Shown here: positions 6,877 to 15,064 of the stretch, in pieces
How positions within the stretch are numbered: position 1 is the stretch's first letter
How the letters are laid out: each line of letters begins with the position of its first letter
NCBI GenBank assembly: GCA_002687715.1
Contig: NZBC01000043.1
Span: forward strand, 1 to 35,501
Direction of reading: 5' to 3'
Origin: Planctomycetota bacterium
GTDB lineage: Bacteria; Planctomycetota; GCA-002687715
DNA length: 35,501 nucleotides
Made by a program: the position numbers and the translations under genes
Notes under the pieces: generated by a model
Told to the model about the DNA's origin: nothing
What the model saw: only the letters and a program-made list of their open reading frames with translations
The model's database searches: none

Positions 6877-8760
6877 GTGCCACCGCTCAGCTGGCGCAAC
6901 GTCACCGCGATTCCTCTCGTCCACGGCCGGCTGGCGTTCGCGATCGAGGTCCGTCGTCGCATGCTCGAGACCCGTTGGGACGCCGTCCTCGTCGAGCTGC
7001 CGCCTTCACTGGAGGTCGCCGTTCGGGCGGGGCTCGACCGGCTGCCGGCTGTCTCAGTGGTTCTCTACCGCGAGGTCCCGGAGTTCCTCGCCGGCGACGA
7101 CGCGCACGTCTGGTACATACCGATCGACCCGTGTGACGGCATCGTCGAAGCGCTCCGCATCGCAGAGCGCGAACGTACGCCCGTCCACTTCGTCGACGCG
7201 GACGTCGAGGAGTTCGAGGCGCGCCCGACGTTCCTTCCCGACGCTCATGCGCTGCACGGTCTCGGGCTCGACGTCTACTACGATGCCATCCAGCCTCGGC
7301 TCTCCGAGATTCGGCGCACGCATCAGGACGTGACGCGGGAGCGCCACATGGCGGCCCGGATCGCAGAGATCTCCGAGTCGCTCGGCCAGGATCGTCGCAT
7401 CCTCTTCCTCGGCGGGATCGCGCATTGGAAGTGGGTCCACAAGCACCTCGAAGCGGGGTCGGTTTCCCGCCACGACGGCGACGGACCGGACCCTTCCCAA
7501 GTCCACATCGCACCCGTGCACCCGCGCAGCCTCGGGCACCTGCTCGGCGAGACACCGCACACGACGTGGCGCTGGGACGAGCACCGCCGCGGTATCGACC
7601 CCACGGACTACGACGCGGTGTGGGGACTCAAGGACCTGCTGCTCCAGGCGCGCGACCACTACGAACGTACCTGGCCCGAATCGCAGGAGAAGGCCACAAC
7701 GCGAGCGCTGGAGAACATCCTCGACTACGCGCGGAAGCTCTGCGTGCGGCAGGACCGACTCGTCCCGGACACGTGGACGTTGGCGCAGGCAGCGAAGGGC
7801 TGCGTCGGCAACGACTACGCAGTGAGCCTGCTCCACGTGGTCCAGCGTTATCCGCCCAATGGCGAGATCGTCTTGGACGATGACGGCGGACAACGACCCG
7901 AGGGGATCCCCGGCGACGCTTTGCAGATGACGGAGACCCAGATCGCCTCCGACACCGCACCCTGCAACGCGACGTCCCGCACGCCCGGCATCTACCGTGG
8001 GTGGCGTCCGCTGGAGCTTCGCGATCGGCCCGATCGCCGCCGTCGCGAGCTCTGGAAGAAGGGCTGGAACCCGTATCGTCACTGCTCGTGGCCGCCCGAG
8101 GACATCGTCATCGAGAACTTCCGAGAGTACGTCGCCCGACGTGCGCTGGGACTCGCCGGTCTCTCACTTCAGAAGACCGAACCGTTTACGACGTCGTTCA
8201 AGGACGGGCTCGCGTTGCGGGAGACGTTGCGGGACTGGCATCGCCGGCGCATTCACGTCAAGGAAGAGCCCAGGGTGGCGGGCGAAGTCGGCGCCCTGGT
8301 CATGATCTTCGAAGAGGACGATGACGGCACCCGGTTCCCGTGGCGCACGACCTGGATGGCCGAGCACGACCAGGAATCGACACTCGCGTTCTATTCCACC
8401 GACCCGAGTGCGGACATCGTGGGCCCGGGAATCGGACGGATCTTCTACGGCGGGTGCATGTTCATCTCCCCGCCGCTGATGATCCCGGACGTGTGGGACG
8501 ACCTCCGCTTCGAGCGCGCCCGCTATCCGTCGGAGCGGCTGCTGCTCGCGGCGTTGTTCTGGTCTCGCGAACGCTTCGTTGCCTATGCGAGCGCCACCCC
8601 GCCCTCGCCAGAAGCCAAACAGCAGGCCGCTGCCCTCGATCGCCACATCGTGTATATCCCGCTGTCCACGTTCTCAGCGACGACCCTGGAGAAGCTGCGA
8701 CGGGCCCACGTCCTCAACGGGCACGAGGTCCGCGCATGGGCTGACCGTTTCATTCGGTGA
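6877..8760 (+). CDS. Large protein with TraB/PrgY-like N-terminal domain, otherwise unrecognised
   Basis: 627 residues from GTG 6877, preceded by GGAG at a fitting distance; the open frame extends back to 6088 but that part overlaps the previous gene out of frame. Three elements match the TraB/PrgY/TIKI-type hydrolase fold: AIPLVHG with His16, DAVLVELPP with Glu40, and ILFLGGIAHW with His183, corresponding to the paired G-x-x-H motifs and the conserved Glu of that superfamily. Residues about 200-627 are unfamiliar and contain CSWPPEDIVIENFREYVA, VGALVMIFEEDDDG and YGGCMFISPP. No signal peptide or membrane helix is seen, so it should be cytoplasmic. Its stop overlaps a possible GTG start of the ABC exporter, which suggests cotranscription. 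The superfamily call is inference; DUF5682-like proteins, which often accompany MoxR ATPases, are an alternative. Confidence 0.55.
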   Translation: MPPLSWRNVTAIPLVHGRLAFAIEVRRRMLETRWDAVLVELPPSLEVAVRAGLDRLPAVSVVLYREVPEFLAGDDAHVWYIPIDPCDGIVEALRIAERERTPVHFVDADVEEFEARPTFLPDAHALHGLGLDVYYDAIQPRLSEIRRTHQDVTRERHMAARIAEISESLGQDRRILFLGGIAHWKWVHKHLEAGSVSRHDGDGPDPSQVHIAPVHPRSLGHLLGETPHTTWRWDEHRRGIDPTDYDAVWGLKDLLLQARDHYERTWPESQEKATTRALENILDYARKLCVRQDRLVPDTWTLAQAAKGCVGNDYAVSLLHVVQRYPPNGEIVLDDDGGQRPEGIPGDALQMTETQIASDTAPCNATSRTPGIYRGWRPLELRDRPDRRRRELWKKGWNPYRHCSWPPEDIVIENFREYVARRALGLAGLSLQKTEPFTTSFKDGLALRETLRDWHRRRIHVKEEPRVAGEVGALVMIFEEDDDGTRFPWRTTWMAEHDQESTLAFYSTDPSADIVGPGIGRIFYGGCMFISPPLMIPDVWDDLRFERARYPSERLLLAALFWSRERFVAYASATPPSPEAKQQAAALDRHIVYIPLSTFSATTLEKLRRAHVLNGHEVRAWADRFIR

Positions 8761-8810
8761 CGCGAGGTCTGGCGGGTAGACTCTCCCTTTCCTGCACTCT
8801 CCTCCCACCC

Positions 8811-10604
8811 GTGACCGACTCCTCTTCTAGCAAGCCGCCCCGCGTCCGCGCCTGGCCCCATGTCAAGCGCTTCTGGCCGTGGGCCCGTCCGCACCGGAAG
8901 TACGTCTACGTGATGGCAACGCTGCTGTTGCTGAGCGCGCCCATCTCGCTGGTGTCGCCGCTGATCATCCGGCAGGTCGTCGACGATGCCGTGGAACATT
9001 CGAGTCGCGACGACGTGTTCTTCTGGGGCGCGATGCTCGTCGGGCTGACCGCCGTCTCGGTGGTGTTCGGGCTGGGCATCGGGTACTCGACGACCCTCTT
9101 CCACCAGAAGGTCATCCGCGACGTTCGCATGCGGCTCTACCGCAGAATGCAGCAGCTGAGCTGGCGATACCACACCAACCAGGAGACGGGTTGGCTGATG
9201 TCACGCCAGGTCGACGACGTCAGCAACCTCAATGGAGTCATGGCAGACGCGTTCGCGCGCGCCGGCATCGCCCTCGTCCGCGGTATCGGATACCTGGTCA
9301 TGCTGTTCTACATCGAGTGGCGGATGGCCACGGGCGGACTCGCGCTCGCGATGCTGATCTTCGGCTTCGAGTACGCGATATCAGGACGGCTGCGCGAGCG
9401 AACGAAGCTCGCGCGCGAGCGGTGGACCGACGTAAGCAGTGCGCTGCATCAGGGCATCTCCGGGCACGGCCTCGTCCGCGCGACGGCGTCGGAGCGCGGG
9501 GAAGCGAAGCGGTTCGCGGGCGTCCTTCACGCGAGCGTTCGCGCCGAGGTGCGCAAGTCGATGTTCGCGCTGTGGACCAACCACGTGTTCTCGCTGATCG
9601 GCGGCGTAGCCCCGGCGTTCATCGTGTTGGCGGGGGTGTGGCTGATCGTGACCAGCGACTTCACGGTCGGCGGACTGTTCGCGTTCTTCATGTACCTCGT
9701 GGGCATGTTCGGCGCGGTCTCGAGTGTCGCGGGGTTGAACCCGATGATGCAAAGCTCCGTCGCATCCTTGGAACGTATCTTCGAAGTGCTCGACACCGAC
9801 GTCGAGGTGAAGAGCCCTCCGAACGCTCAACGGCCGTCCAGCGTCCGAGGCGAGGTCGTGCTCGAGCACGTCGACTTCGCCTACGACGCGGATCACTCCA
9901 TCCTCCACGACGTGGAATTGCGCATCGCCCCTCGCGAGATGGTCGCGCTGGTCGGCCCGTCCGGGGCGGGCAAGACCACGCTCGCCCACCTCCTCCCCCG
10001 CTTCTTCGACCCCACGTCCGGACGCGTGCTTCTCGACGGCGTCGACCTGCGCGACCTCGACCTGGACTGGTACCGCACTCGGGTCGGACTCGTACCCCAG
10101 GAGATCTTCCTCTTCGACCGGTCGGTCTCCGAGAACATCGCTTATGGCAGCCATACGGACGATCTCGAAGCGATCCGCGAAGCTGCCCGCGCTGCCAACG
10201 CACTCGAATTCGTCGAGGCGCTCCCCGAGGGCTTCGACACCATCATCGGTGAACGCGGCGTGAGGCTCTCTGGCGGACAACGGCAACGGCTCGCCATCGC
10301 CCGGGAGATCCTGCGGGCGCCCGACCTGCTCATCCTCGACGAGGCGACGTCATCGCTCGACTCCGAGACCGAGGCGCTCATCCAGACCGCGATGGAGCGG
10401 CTCTTCGAAGGCCGCACATCGCTGGTCATCGCCCACCGTCTCTCGACCATCATGCGCGCCGACCTCATCGTCGTGGTCGACGGCGGACGCATCGTCGAAC
10501 GCGGGCCACATTCCGAACTCCTGGCGCGGAACGGGCTCTACGCACGTCTGTATCGGTCCCAGTTTCGCAACGAATCCCGTCCCACCGAGGACTCCGTGTC
10601 ATGA
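8811..10604 (+). CDS. ABC exporter half-transporter (MsbA/LmrA type, fused TMD-NBD)
   Basis: 597 residues from GTG 8811. An in-frame GTG at 8757 overlapping the previous stop would add 18 residues; neither start has a Shine-Dalgarno sequence, and TAGACT at 8777 supports the later one weakly. The N-terminal half is a six-helix type 1 exporter domain. The nucleotide-binding domain has Walker A GPSGAGKTT (residues 382-390), Q-loop VPQEIFLFD, signature LSGGQRQR from residue 486, Walker B LLILDEAT and H-loop IAHRLST. It would work as a homodimer in the inner membrane, exporting a lipid, drug or peptide; the cargo cannot be read. Its stop overlaps the sialidase start (ATGA), so it is part of a tightly packed operon. 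Confidence 0.93.
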   Translation: MTDSSSSKPPRVRAWPHVKRFWPWARPHRKYVYVMATLLLLSAPISLVSPLIIRQVVDDAVEHSSRDDVFFWGAMLVGLTAVSVVFGLGIGYSTTLFHQKVIRDVRMRLYRRMQQLSWRYHTNQETGWLMSRQVDDVSNLNGVMADAFARAGIALVRGIGYLVMLFYIEWRMATGGLALAMLIFGFEYAISGRLRERTKLARERWTDVSSALHQGISGHGLVRATASERGEAKRFAGVLHASVRAEVRKSMFALWTNHVFSLIGGVAPAFIVLAGVWLIVTSDFTVGGLFAFFMYLVGMFGAVSSVAGLNPMMQSSVASLERIFEVLDTDVEVKSPPNAQRPSSVRGEVVLEHVDFAYDADHSILHDVELRIAPREMVALVGPSGAGKTTLAHLLPRFFDPTSGRVLLDGVDLRDLDLDWYRTRVGLVPQEIFLFDRSVSENIAYGSHTDDLEAIREAARAANALEFVEALPEGFDTIIGERGVRLSGGQRQRLAIAREILRAPDLLILDEATSSLDSETEALIQTAMERLFEGRTSLVIAHRLSTIMRADLIVVVDGGRIVERGPHSELLARNGLYARLYRSQFRNESRPTEDSVS

Positions 10605-12625
10605 AGACGGCGACTCCGTTCCTGCTCTGGCTCCTCTCGACCGTGGTGTCCGCGCAGGAGCCCGACGCCGCCCTCACGGAGGGGTTCGAGAGCCTGAAAG
10701 CCGGCCCGCTCGACGAGGTCACCTCGATGAGCGGAACGTGGCGCGCGCCAGCGGGACACGCGGAGATCGACGGTGCTCACCATCGTACCGGCCGTCACTG
10801 CCTGCACCTGCACGGGGGCGAGCGCCACCGCGCCGTCTACGTTCCCCATCTGAAATCGAAGCGTCCGCGCCTCCTCACGTTCTGGGCCGAGCGGTGGACC
10901 CGTCGCGACCCGTTCTCGTTCGTCGTGCACGCCAAGGGGACGCGCGGCAGGTGGACCGAGATCTACCGAGGCGACGGCAAGATCGCGGTCGGCGGATTCA
11001 AGACCCGGGTGCGCGTTCCACTCCCACGGACCACGGCGTCCATTCGATTCACGTGCACCAGTCCCGAGAAGTCCGGCGTCCTCATCGACGATCTCGTGAT
11101 CGCGCCCACCATCCGCATGGAGGTAACGGCGGAGATGGTCCCGTACACCGCCCCGGTCCTCGTCGGGGCGCCGTGGAGCCCGGTCGCTCGCCTGAACCTG
11201 CGCGCGAAGGGGAACCTCACGCCGGCCGTCGTCTCGGAGCTCGAGGTCGATCTCGCGGGGACGTCGTTCACCGACGTTGCGCGCGTCGCCGTCTTCGCGA
11301 CCGGCTCGATCGAGCGCGTTCGCGCCTGGGTCGATGCCGATGCGTTCAAGAGCGCCCACCGCATCGGACCCTCGCAGGGTCCCGCGAACAAGCTCGTGTT
11401 CCGCGGCAAGTACGAGCTGGAGCCGGGCGACAACTGGTTCTGGGTCGCGATGACCCCGCGCGCGACGGCCGACCTCGGGCACCGGGTCCAGGCCCGCGTT
11501 CGCGGAGTGAAGTTCGAGACCCGCTCGGAGCTCCGTCTCCACGGAGAGCGGCCGATGAGCCAGCGGCTCGGGGTCGCGGTGCGCAAGCAGGGCCACGACC
11601 TCGCGCACACCTACCGCATCCCCGGACTCGCGACCACGCCGAAGGGTACGCTCATCGCCGTCTACGACGTTCGCCGCAAGCGGGGCGGCGATCTCCCTGG
11701 CGACGTCGACGTCGGCATGTCCCGCAGCCGCGACGGGGGGCGGAACTGGGAGCCGATGAAGGTCATCATGCACCAGCCGGACGAGCCCGGCGCGCGAGGC
11801 AACGGCATCGGCGACCCCGCGATCCTCGTCGATCGCAAGTCGGGGCGCATCTGGGTCGCGGCCACGTGGAGTCATGGCAATCGGGCGTGGCGCGGCTCCG
11901 GACCCGGCCTCCAACCGAAGGAAACGGGCCAGCTCCTGCTCACGTTCAGTGAGGACGACGGACGGACCTGGCGGCGTCCGATCAACATCACCGCCAAGGT
12001 GAAGAAGCCCGAGTGGTGCTATCTCCTCCAGGGCCCGGGCAAGGGCATCACCATGCGAGACGGCACCCTCGTGTTCGCCGCGCAGTACCAGGACGCGGGC
12101 CGCCTCCCCTTCTCCACCATCCTCTACTCGCACGATCGCGGCTCAACGTGGCACATCGGCACCGGGGCGAAGCCGAACACGACCGAGTCGCAGGTCGTCG
12201 AGCTCGAGGACGGCGTGCTCATGCTCAACATGCGTGACAACCGCGGCGGCAAACGCTCGGTCTACGTCACCCACGACATGGGAAAGACCTGGAAAGCCCA
12301 CCAGACCTCGCGCAAGGCGCTCGACGGACCCGTGTGCATGGCCAGCCTCATCCGCGTCGACGAGCTCGCCCCCGACCGGGCTGACCGGCGCCTGCTCTTC
12401 TCCAACCCCGCCGTCAGCAAGGCACCGCGCCGCCACCTCTCGATCAAGGCCAGCGCCGACCACGGCATGACCTGGGGCCGACCGCTGCTGCTCGACGCCG
12501 GCTACTCTGCCGGATACTCCTGCCTGACCATGATCGATGCCGAGACGGTCGGCATCCTGTACGAAGGCAGCGTCGCTCACCTCGTGTTCCAGCGCATCCC
12601 GCTGGCGGACATCCTGCGTCGTTGA
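10601..12625 (+). CDS. Exported exo-alpha-sialidase (BNR/Asp-box, GH33-like)
   Basis: 674 residues with a signal peptide (MKTATPFLLWLLSTVVSAQ). Residues about 25-170 form a jelly-roll-like domain. Residues about 170-320 match the BNR-associated N-terminal domain seen in Bacteroidetes-type sialidases (FTDVARVAVFATGS). The catalytic six-blade propeller follows: the YRIPGL motif carries the first triad arginine (Arg339), and five Asp-boxes are visible (SRDGGRNW, SEDDGRTW, SHDRGSTW, THDMGKTW, SADHGMTW). NMRDNRG probably holds the second arginine, and YSCLTMI with GILYEG the Tyr/Glu pair. It would release terminal sialic acids or related sugars outside the cytoplasm. ATG 10601 overlaps the ABC exporter stop by 4 bases. 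No sialic-acid catabolic genes are in the window, so a substrate other than sialic acid is possible. Confidence 0.88.
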   Translation: MKTATPFLLWLLSTVVSAQEPDAALTEGFESLKAGPLDEVTSMSGTWRAPAGHAEIDGAHHRTGRHCLHLHGGERHRAVYVPHLKSKRPRLLTFWAERWTRRDPFSFVVHAKGTRGRWTEIYRGDGKIAVGGFKTRVRVPLPRTTASIRFTCTSPEKSGVLIDDLVIAPTIRMEVTAEMVPYTAPVLVGAPWSPVARLNLRAKGNLTPAVVSELEVDLAGTSFTDVARVAVFATGSIERVRAWVDADAFKSAHRIGPSQGPANKLVFRGKYELEPGDNWFWVAMTPRATADLGHRVQARVRGVKFETRSELRLHGERPMSQRLGVAVRKQGHDLAHTYRIPGLATTPKGTLIAVYDVRRKRGGDLPGDVDVGMSRSRDGGRNWEPMKVIMHQPDEPGARGNGIGDPAILVDRKSGRIWVAATWSHGNRAWRGSGPGLQPKETGQLLLTFSEDDGRTWRRPINITAKVKKPEWCYLLQGPGKGITMRDGTLVFAAQYQDAGRLPFSTILYSHDRGSTWHIGTGAKPNTTESQVVELEDGVLMLNMRDNRGGKRSVYVTHDMGKTWKAHQTSRKALDGPVCMASLIRVDELAPDRADRRLLFSNPAVSKAPRRHLSIKASADHGMTWGRPLLLDAGYSAGYSCLTMIDAETVGILYEGSVAHLVFQRIPLADILRR

Positions 12626-13992
12626 TGGGCGCGGACAACTACAATCAGGACGTGAGCCAGGTCTTCAGAGGACACGTCTTCCACGTCGCGGGGTCCACCG
12701 GACTCGAGGACGCGAAGGAATCGCTCGTGGCGATCCCGAACGGTCAGGTGCTCGTGAACGAGGCCGGACGGATCACCGCGTGCGGCCCGCGTGACGATGC
12801 CGCAATCCCGGCAGGCGCATCGATCGTCGAGGCGCCGTTCGTGCTGCCCGGATTGATCGACACCCACGTGCACTTCCCTCAGCTGTACGCGATGGACCGC
12901 TACGGTGGAGGCCAGCTCCTCGAGTGGCTCGACCGATGCATCTTCCCCGCTGAGGCGCGGCTCGCCGATCCCGCGTACGGCGCGGTAGCCGCCGCCGACT
13001 TCACCGACGCCCTGGCTCGCGCGGGCACGACGTGCGCGCTCGTCTTCGGATCGCAATTCCCGGTTGCGCAGGAGGCGCTGTTTCACGCGCTCTCGGCGCG
13101 TGGCCTGCGAGCCATCGTCGGCCGGACCTCGATGGTGCTGGGTCCCGAAGCGCTCACGACCTCGATCGCCGAGAATCTCCGCCAGTGCCGGGACGAGATC
13201 GATCGCTGGCACCCGGCCCCGGACGATCTCGAGGAGTCGTTGCTGCGCGCGGCTCTCATCCCCCGATTCGCTTTGAGCTTCGACCAGGACGGGCTGCGTG
13301 CGTTCGGCGAACTCTGGGAGGAGATGCGCGAACGAAACGTCCACTTCTCGACCCACTTGTCCGAGAACGCACGGCCGGGCGACGGCGAGGTCGCGCAGGT
13401 CCTGGCCACCTTTGGCGTCGAAGCCTATCTCGACGTCTACGCGTCGTTTCTCTCCGAACGCAGCGTCTTTGCCCACGCGGTCCACTGTACCGACGCCGAG
13501 TACACCCGGCTCGCCGCGGCCGGCTGCGGGATCGCGCACTGCCCGACGAGTCAGCTCTTCCTCGGCAGCGGGACGATGCCCATGCGCCGCGTGCGCGACC
13601 ACGGTGTCCGCATGGGATTGGGCACGGACTGGGGTGCCGGCGACGACGACTCGATCGCGCAGGTTGCCAATGCCTCCGCCAAGGTCCACGGCGGAGCCGA
13701 CCACCCCACGTCCCTTCATCCCGCCGAGCTGCTCCATCTGGCGACCCTCGGCGGCGCACGCGTCCTCCGGCTCGACCATCGCATCGGCAACCTCGATGCG
13801 GGCAAGGACGCCGACCTCGTACTCGTCGACCCGGGGCGTCATCCGCCGCTTGCGCGACGACTCTCGCGCATCGGCGCCGAGACGACAGACGATGCGTCGG
13901 TTCTCTTCGCCCTGCTCATGGGCATGGGGCGCGATACGATTGCTCGCACCGTGGTGCGCGGCCGTACCGTGTACGAGGCGGACACGCGATGA
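12625..13992 (+). CDS. guaD: Guanine deaminase
   Basis: An amidohydrolase that would deaminate guanine to xanthine in the cytoplasm with one zinc ion. It matches the E. coli GuaD pattern closely: PGLIDTHVHFPQ (two metal histidines), GGQLLEWLDRCIFPAE, HLSEN (metal His), FAHAVH (metal His), IAHCPTSQLFLGSG, GLGTDWGAGDD (metal Asp) and LATLGGARVL, ending in an ADLVLVDP beta segment. Length about 447-456 residues is normal. Two starts compete: ATG 12625, overlapping the sialidase stop by one base (TGATG), and GTG 12652, which has TACAAT 6 bases upstream and gives the N-terminus MSQVFRGHVFHV. The second would be a leaderless message from an internal promoter. Its stop overlaps the kinase start. Confidence 0.92.
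   Translation: MGADNYNQDVSQVFRGHVFHVAGSTGLEDAKESLVAIPNGQVLVNEAGRITACGPRDDAAIPAGASIVEAPFVLPGLIDTHVHFPQLYAMDRYGGGQLLEWLDRCIFPAEARLADPAYGAVAAADFTDALARAGTTCALVFGSQFPVAQEALFHALSARGLRAIVGRTSMVLGPEALTTSIAENLRQCRDEIDRWHPAPDDLEESLLRAALIPRFALSFDQDGLRAFGELWEEMRERNVHFSTHLSENARPGDGEVAQVLATFGVEAYLDVYASFLSERSVFAHAVHCTDAEYTRLAAAGCGIAHCPTSQLFLGSGTMPMRRVRDHGVRMGLGTDWGAGDDDSIAQVANASAKVHGGADHPTSLHPAELLHLATLGGARVLRLDHRIGNLDAGKDADLVLVDPGRHPPLARRLSRIGAETTDDASVLFALLMGMGRDTIARTVVRGRTVYEADTR
12640..12645 (+). promoter_or_regulatory. Putative internal -10 element (TACAAT) before an alternative guaD start
   Basis: TACAAT is followed after 6 bases by GTG 12652. This fits the leaderless arrangement seen before five other genes here and would let guaD and the kinase be expressed without the upstream operon. 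No -35 is evident. Confidence 0.4.
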
Positions 13993-14978
13993 GCGAGCCG
14001 GTCCCGCCGACTGAACCGTTCGGAGGATGGCAGCCGGAGCTTCCGAGGTCCAGGGACGTGTCGCGCCGCATCGGTCCGTGGCGGCTGCTGGAGCGCATTG
14101 GCCGCGGCAGCCAGGGCACGGTATGGCGCGCGGCGAACGCCAATGACGGGCGCAACGCTGCGGTGAAGTTGCTGTCCACGTTGCGGCCCGACGCGGCCGG
14201 TGACACCACCGTACGCGACGCGCTCACCCTCGCCCTGCGTCGGTTCCAACGCGAAGCCGAGGTCGCCCGTCACCTGGATCGCCCCGGGATCTGCCCCGTG
14301 TTCGAGGCCGGCGTGACCGACGAGACGCCGTGGATCGCGATGGCATACCTCCATGGACGAACTCTCGCCGACCATATCCGGGCGACTGCGGCGGAAGACG
14401 TCCTCGACTCGGCGGGTATCGACATTCGACTCGCCCTCATCGAGTCTGTCGCGGAAGCCCTGCACGCGGCGCACGAGGCCGGTGTCGTTCACCGGGACAT
14501 GAAGCCGTCCAACATCATGGTCACGGTGGAGGGGCAGCCGGTCGTGCTGGACTTCGGACTGGCGGGATGGATCGATGCCGACCGGGACCGGATCACACGC
14601 ACCGGCGACGTGTTCGGCACACCCACCTACATGGCTCCCGAGCAGCTCACGGGCGGCCGCGGCGACCGGCGGATCGACGTCTACGCACTCGGTGTGACCC
14701 TCTTCCGCTGCCTCACGCTGCGGCTTCCGTTCGAGGGCGGCAGCCGCCTCCAGCTCTTTCAGGACATCGCCCGCACCTCGGCACCGGACCCCCGCCGCTT
14801 CAACCCGGTCGTCCCGGCGGGTGTGGCCGCCATCCTGCGCCAGGCCCTGGAGAAGGTCCCGGATCGGCGCTATCCAACCGCGCAGGCGCTCGCCAGCGAC
14901 CTCAGGCGGGCTCGCGCGGGACGGCGGCCCCGCGCCGCGTCAGCGGGGCTTCGACGCTTGTGGCCGTTCAGGGGCTGA
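13989..14978 (+). CDS. Soluble PknB-type serine/threonine protein kinase
   Basis: 329 residues from ATG 13989, which overlaps the guaD stop (ATGA); the frame is open upstream but is a shadow of guaD there. All kinase subdomains are present: Gly-loop IGRGSQGTVW from residue 37, Lys60 in AAVKLLS, catalytic loop VHRDMKPSNIMV (His168, Asp170, Lys172), DFG at 188-190, activation segment ending GTPTYMAPEQL (APE 216-218), and DVYALG. It is therefore expected to be active. Unlike most Hanks-type bacterial kinases it stops soon after the kinase domain (LRRLWPFRG), with no transmembrane helix and no PASTA or other sensor domain. Its signal must come through partner proteins or expression level. Nothing in the sequence identifies a substrate. 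Confidence 0.93.
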   Translation: MSEPVPPTEPFGGWQPELPRSRDVSRRIGPWRLLERIGRGSQGTVWRAANANDGRNAAVKLLSTLRPDAAGDTTVRDALTLALRRFQREAEVARHLDRPGICPVFEAGVTDETPWIAMAYLHGRTLADHIRATAAEDVLDSAGIDIRLALIESVAEALHAAHEAGVVHRDMKPSNIMVTVEGQPVVLDFGLAGWIDADRDRITRTGDVFGTPTYMAPEQLTGGRGDRRIDVYALGVTLFRCLTLRLPFEGGSRLQLFQDIARTSAPDPRRFNPVVPAGVAAILRQALEKVPDRRYPTAQALASDLRRARAGRRPRAASAGLRRLWPFRG

Positions 14979-15064
14979 GCGTCGCCCAAGCCCGCCGAAT
15001 ATCGCCGGGCCACGGCGAATGACAAGCAGACCACTGTTCCAGCCGCCACTGGGAGACCCACCTG

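Noticed and set aside
4645..8760. Anti-phage defence system built on MoxR ATPase plus effector
   Set aside because: No VWA protein, nuclease, reverse transcriptase or other effector is present, and the surroundings are housekeeping and envelope genes without island features.
10538..12133. 531-codon minus-strand open frame opposite the sialidase
   Set aside because: No recognisable motif and low-complexity Arg/Glu/Asp composition; the sialidase on the plus strand has five Asp-boxes and the RIP motif.
12577..13842. 421-codon minus-strand frame opposite guaD
   Set aside because: Antisense shadow; guaD matches its family over the whole length.
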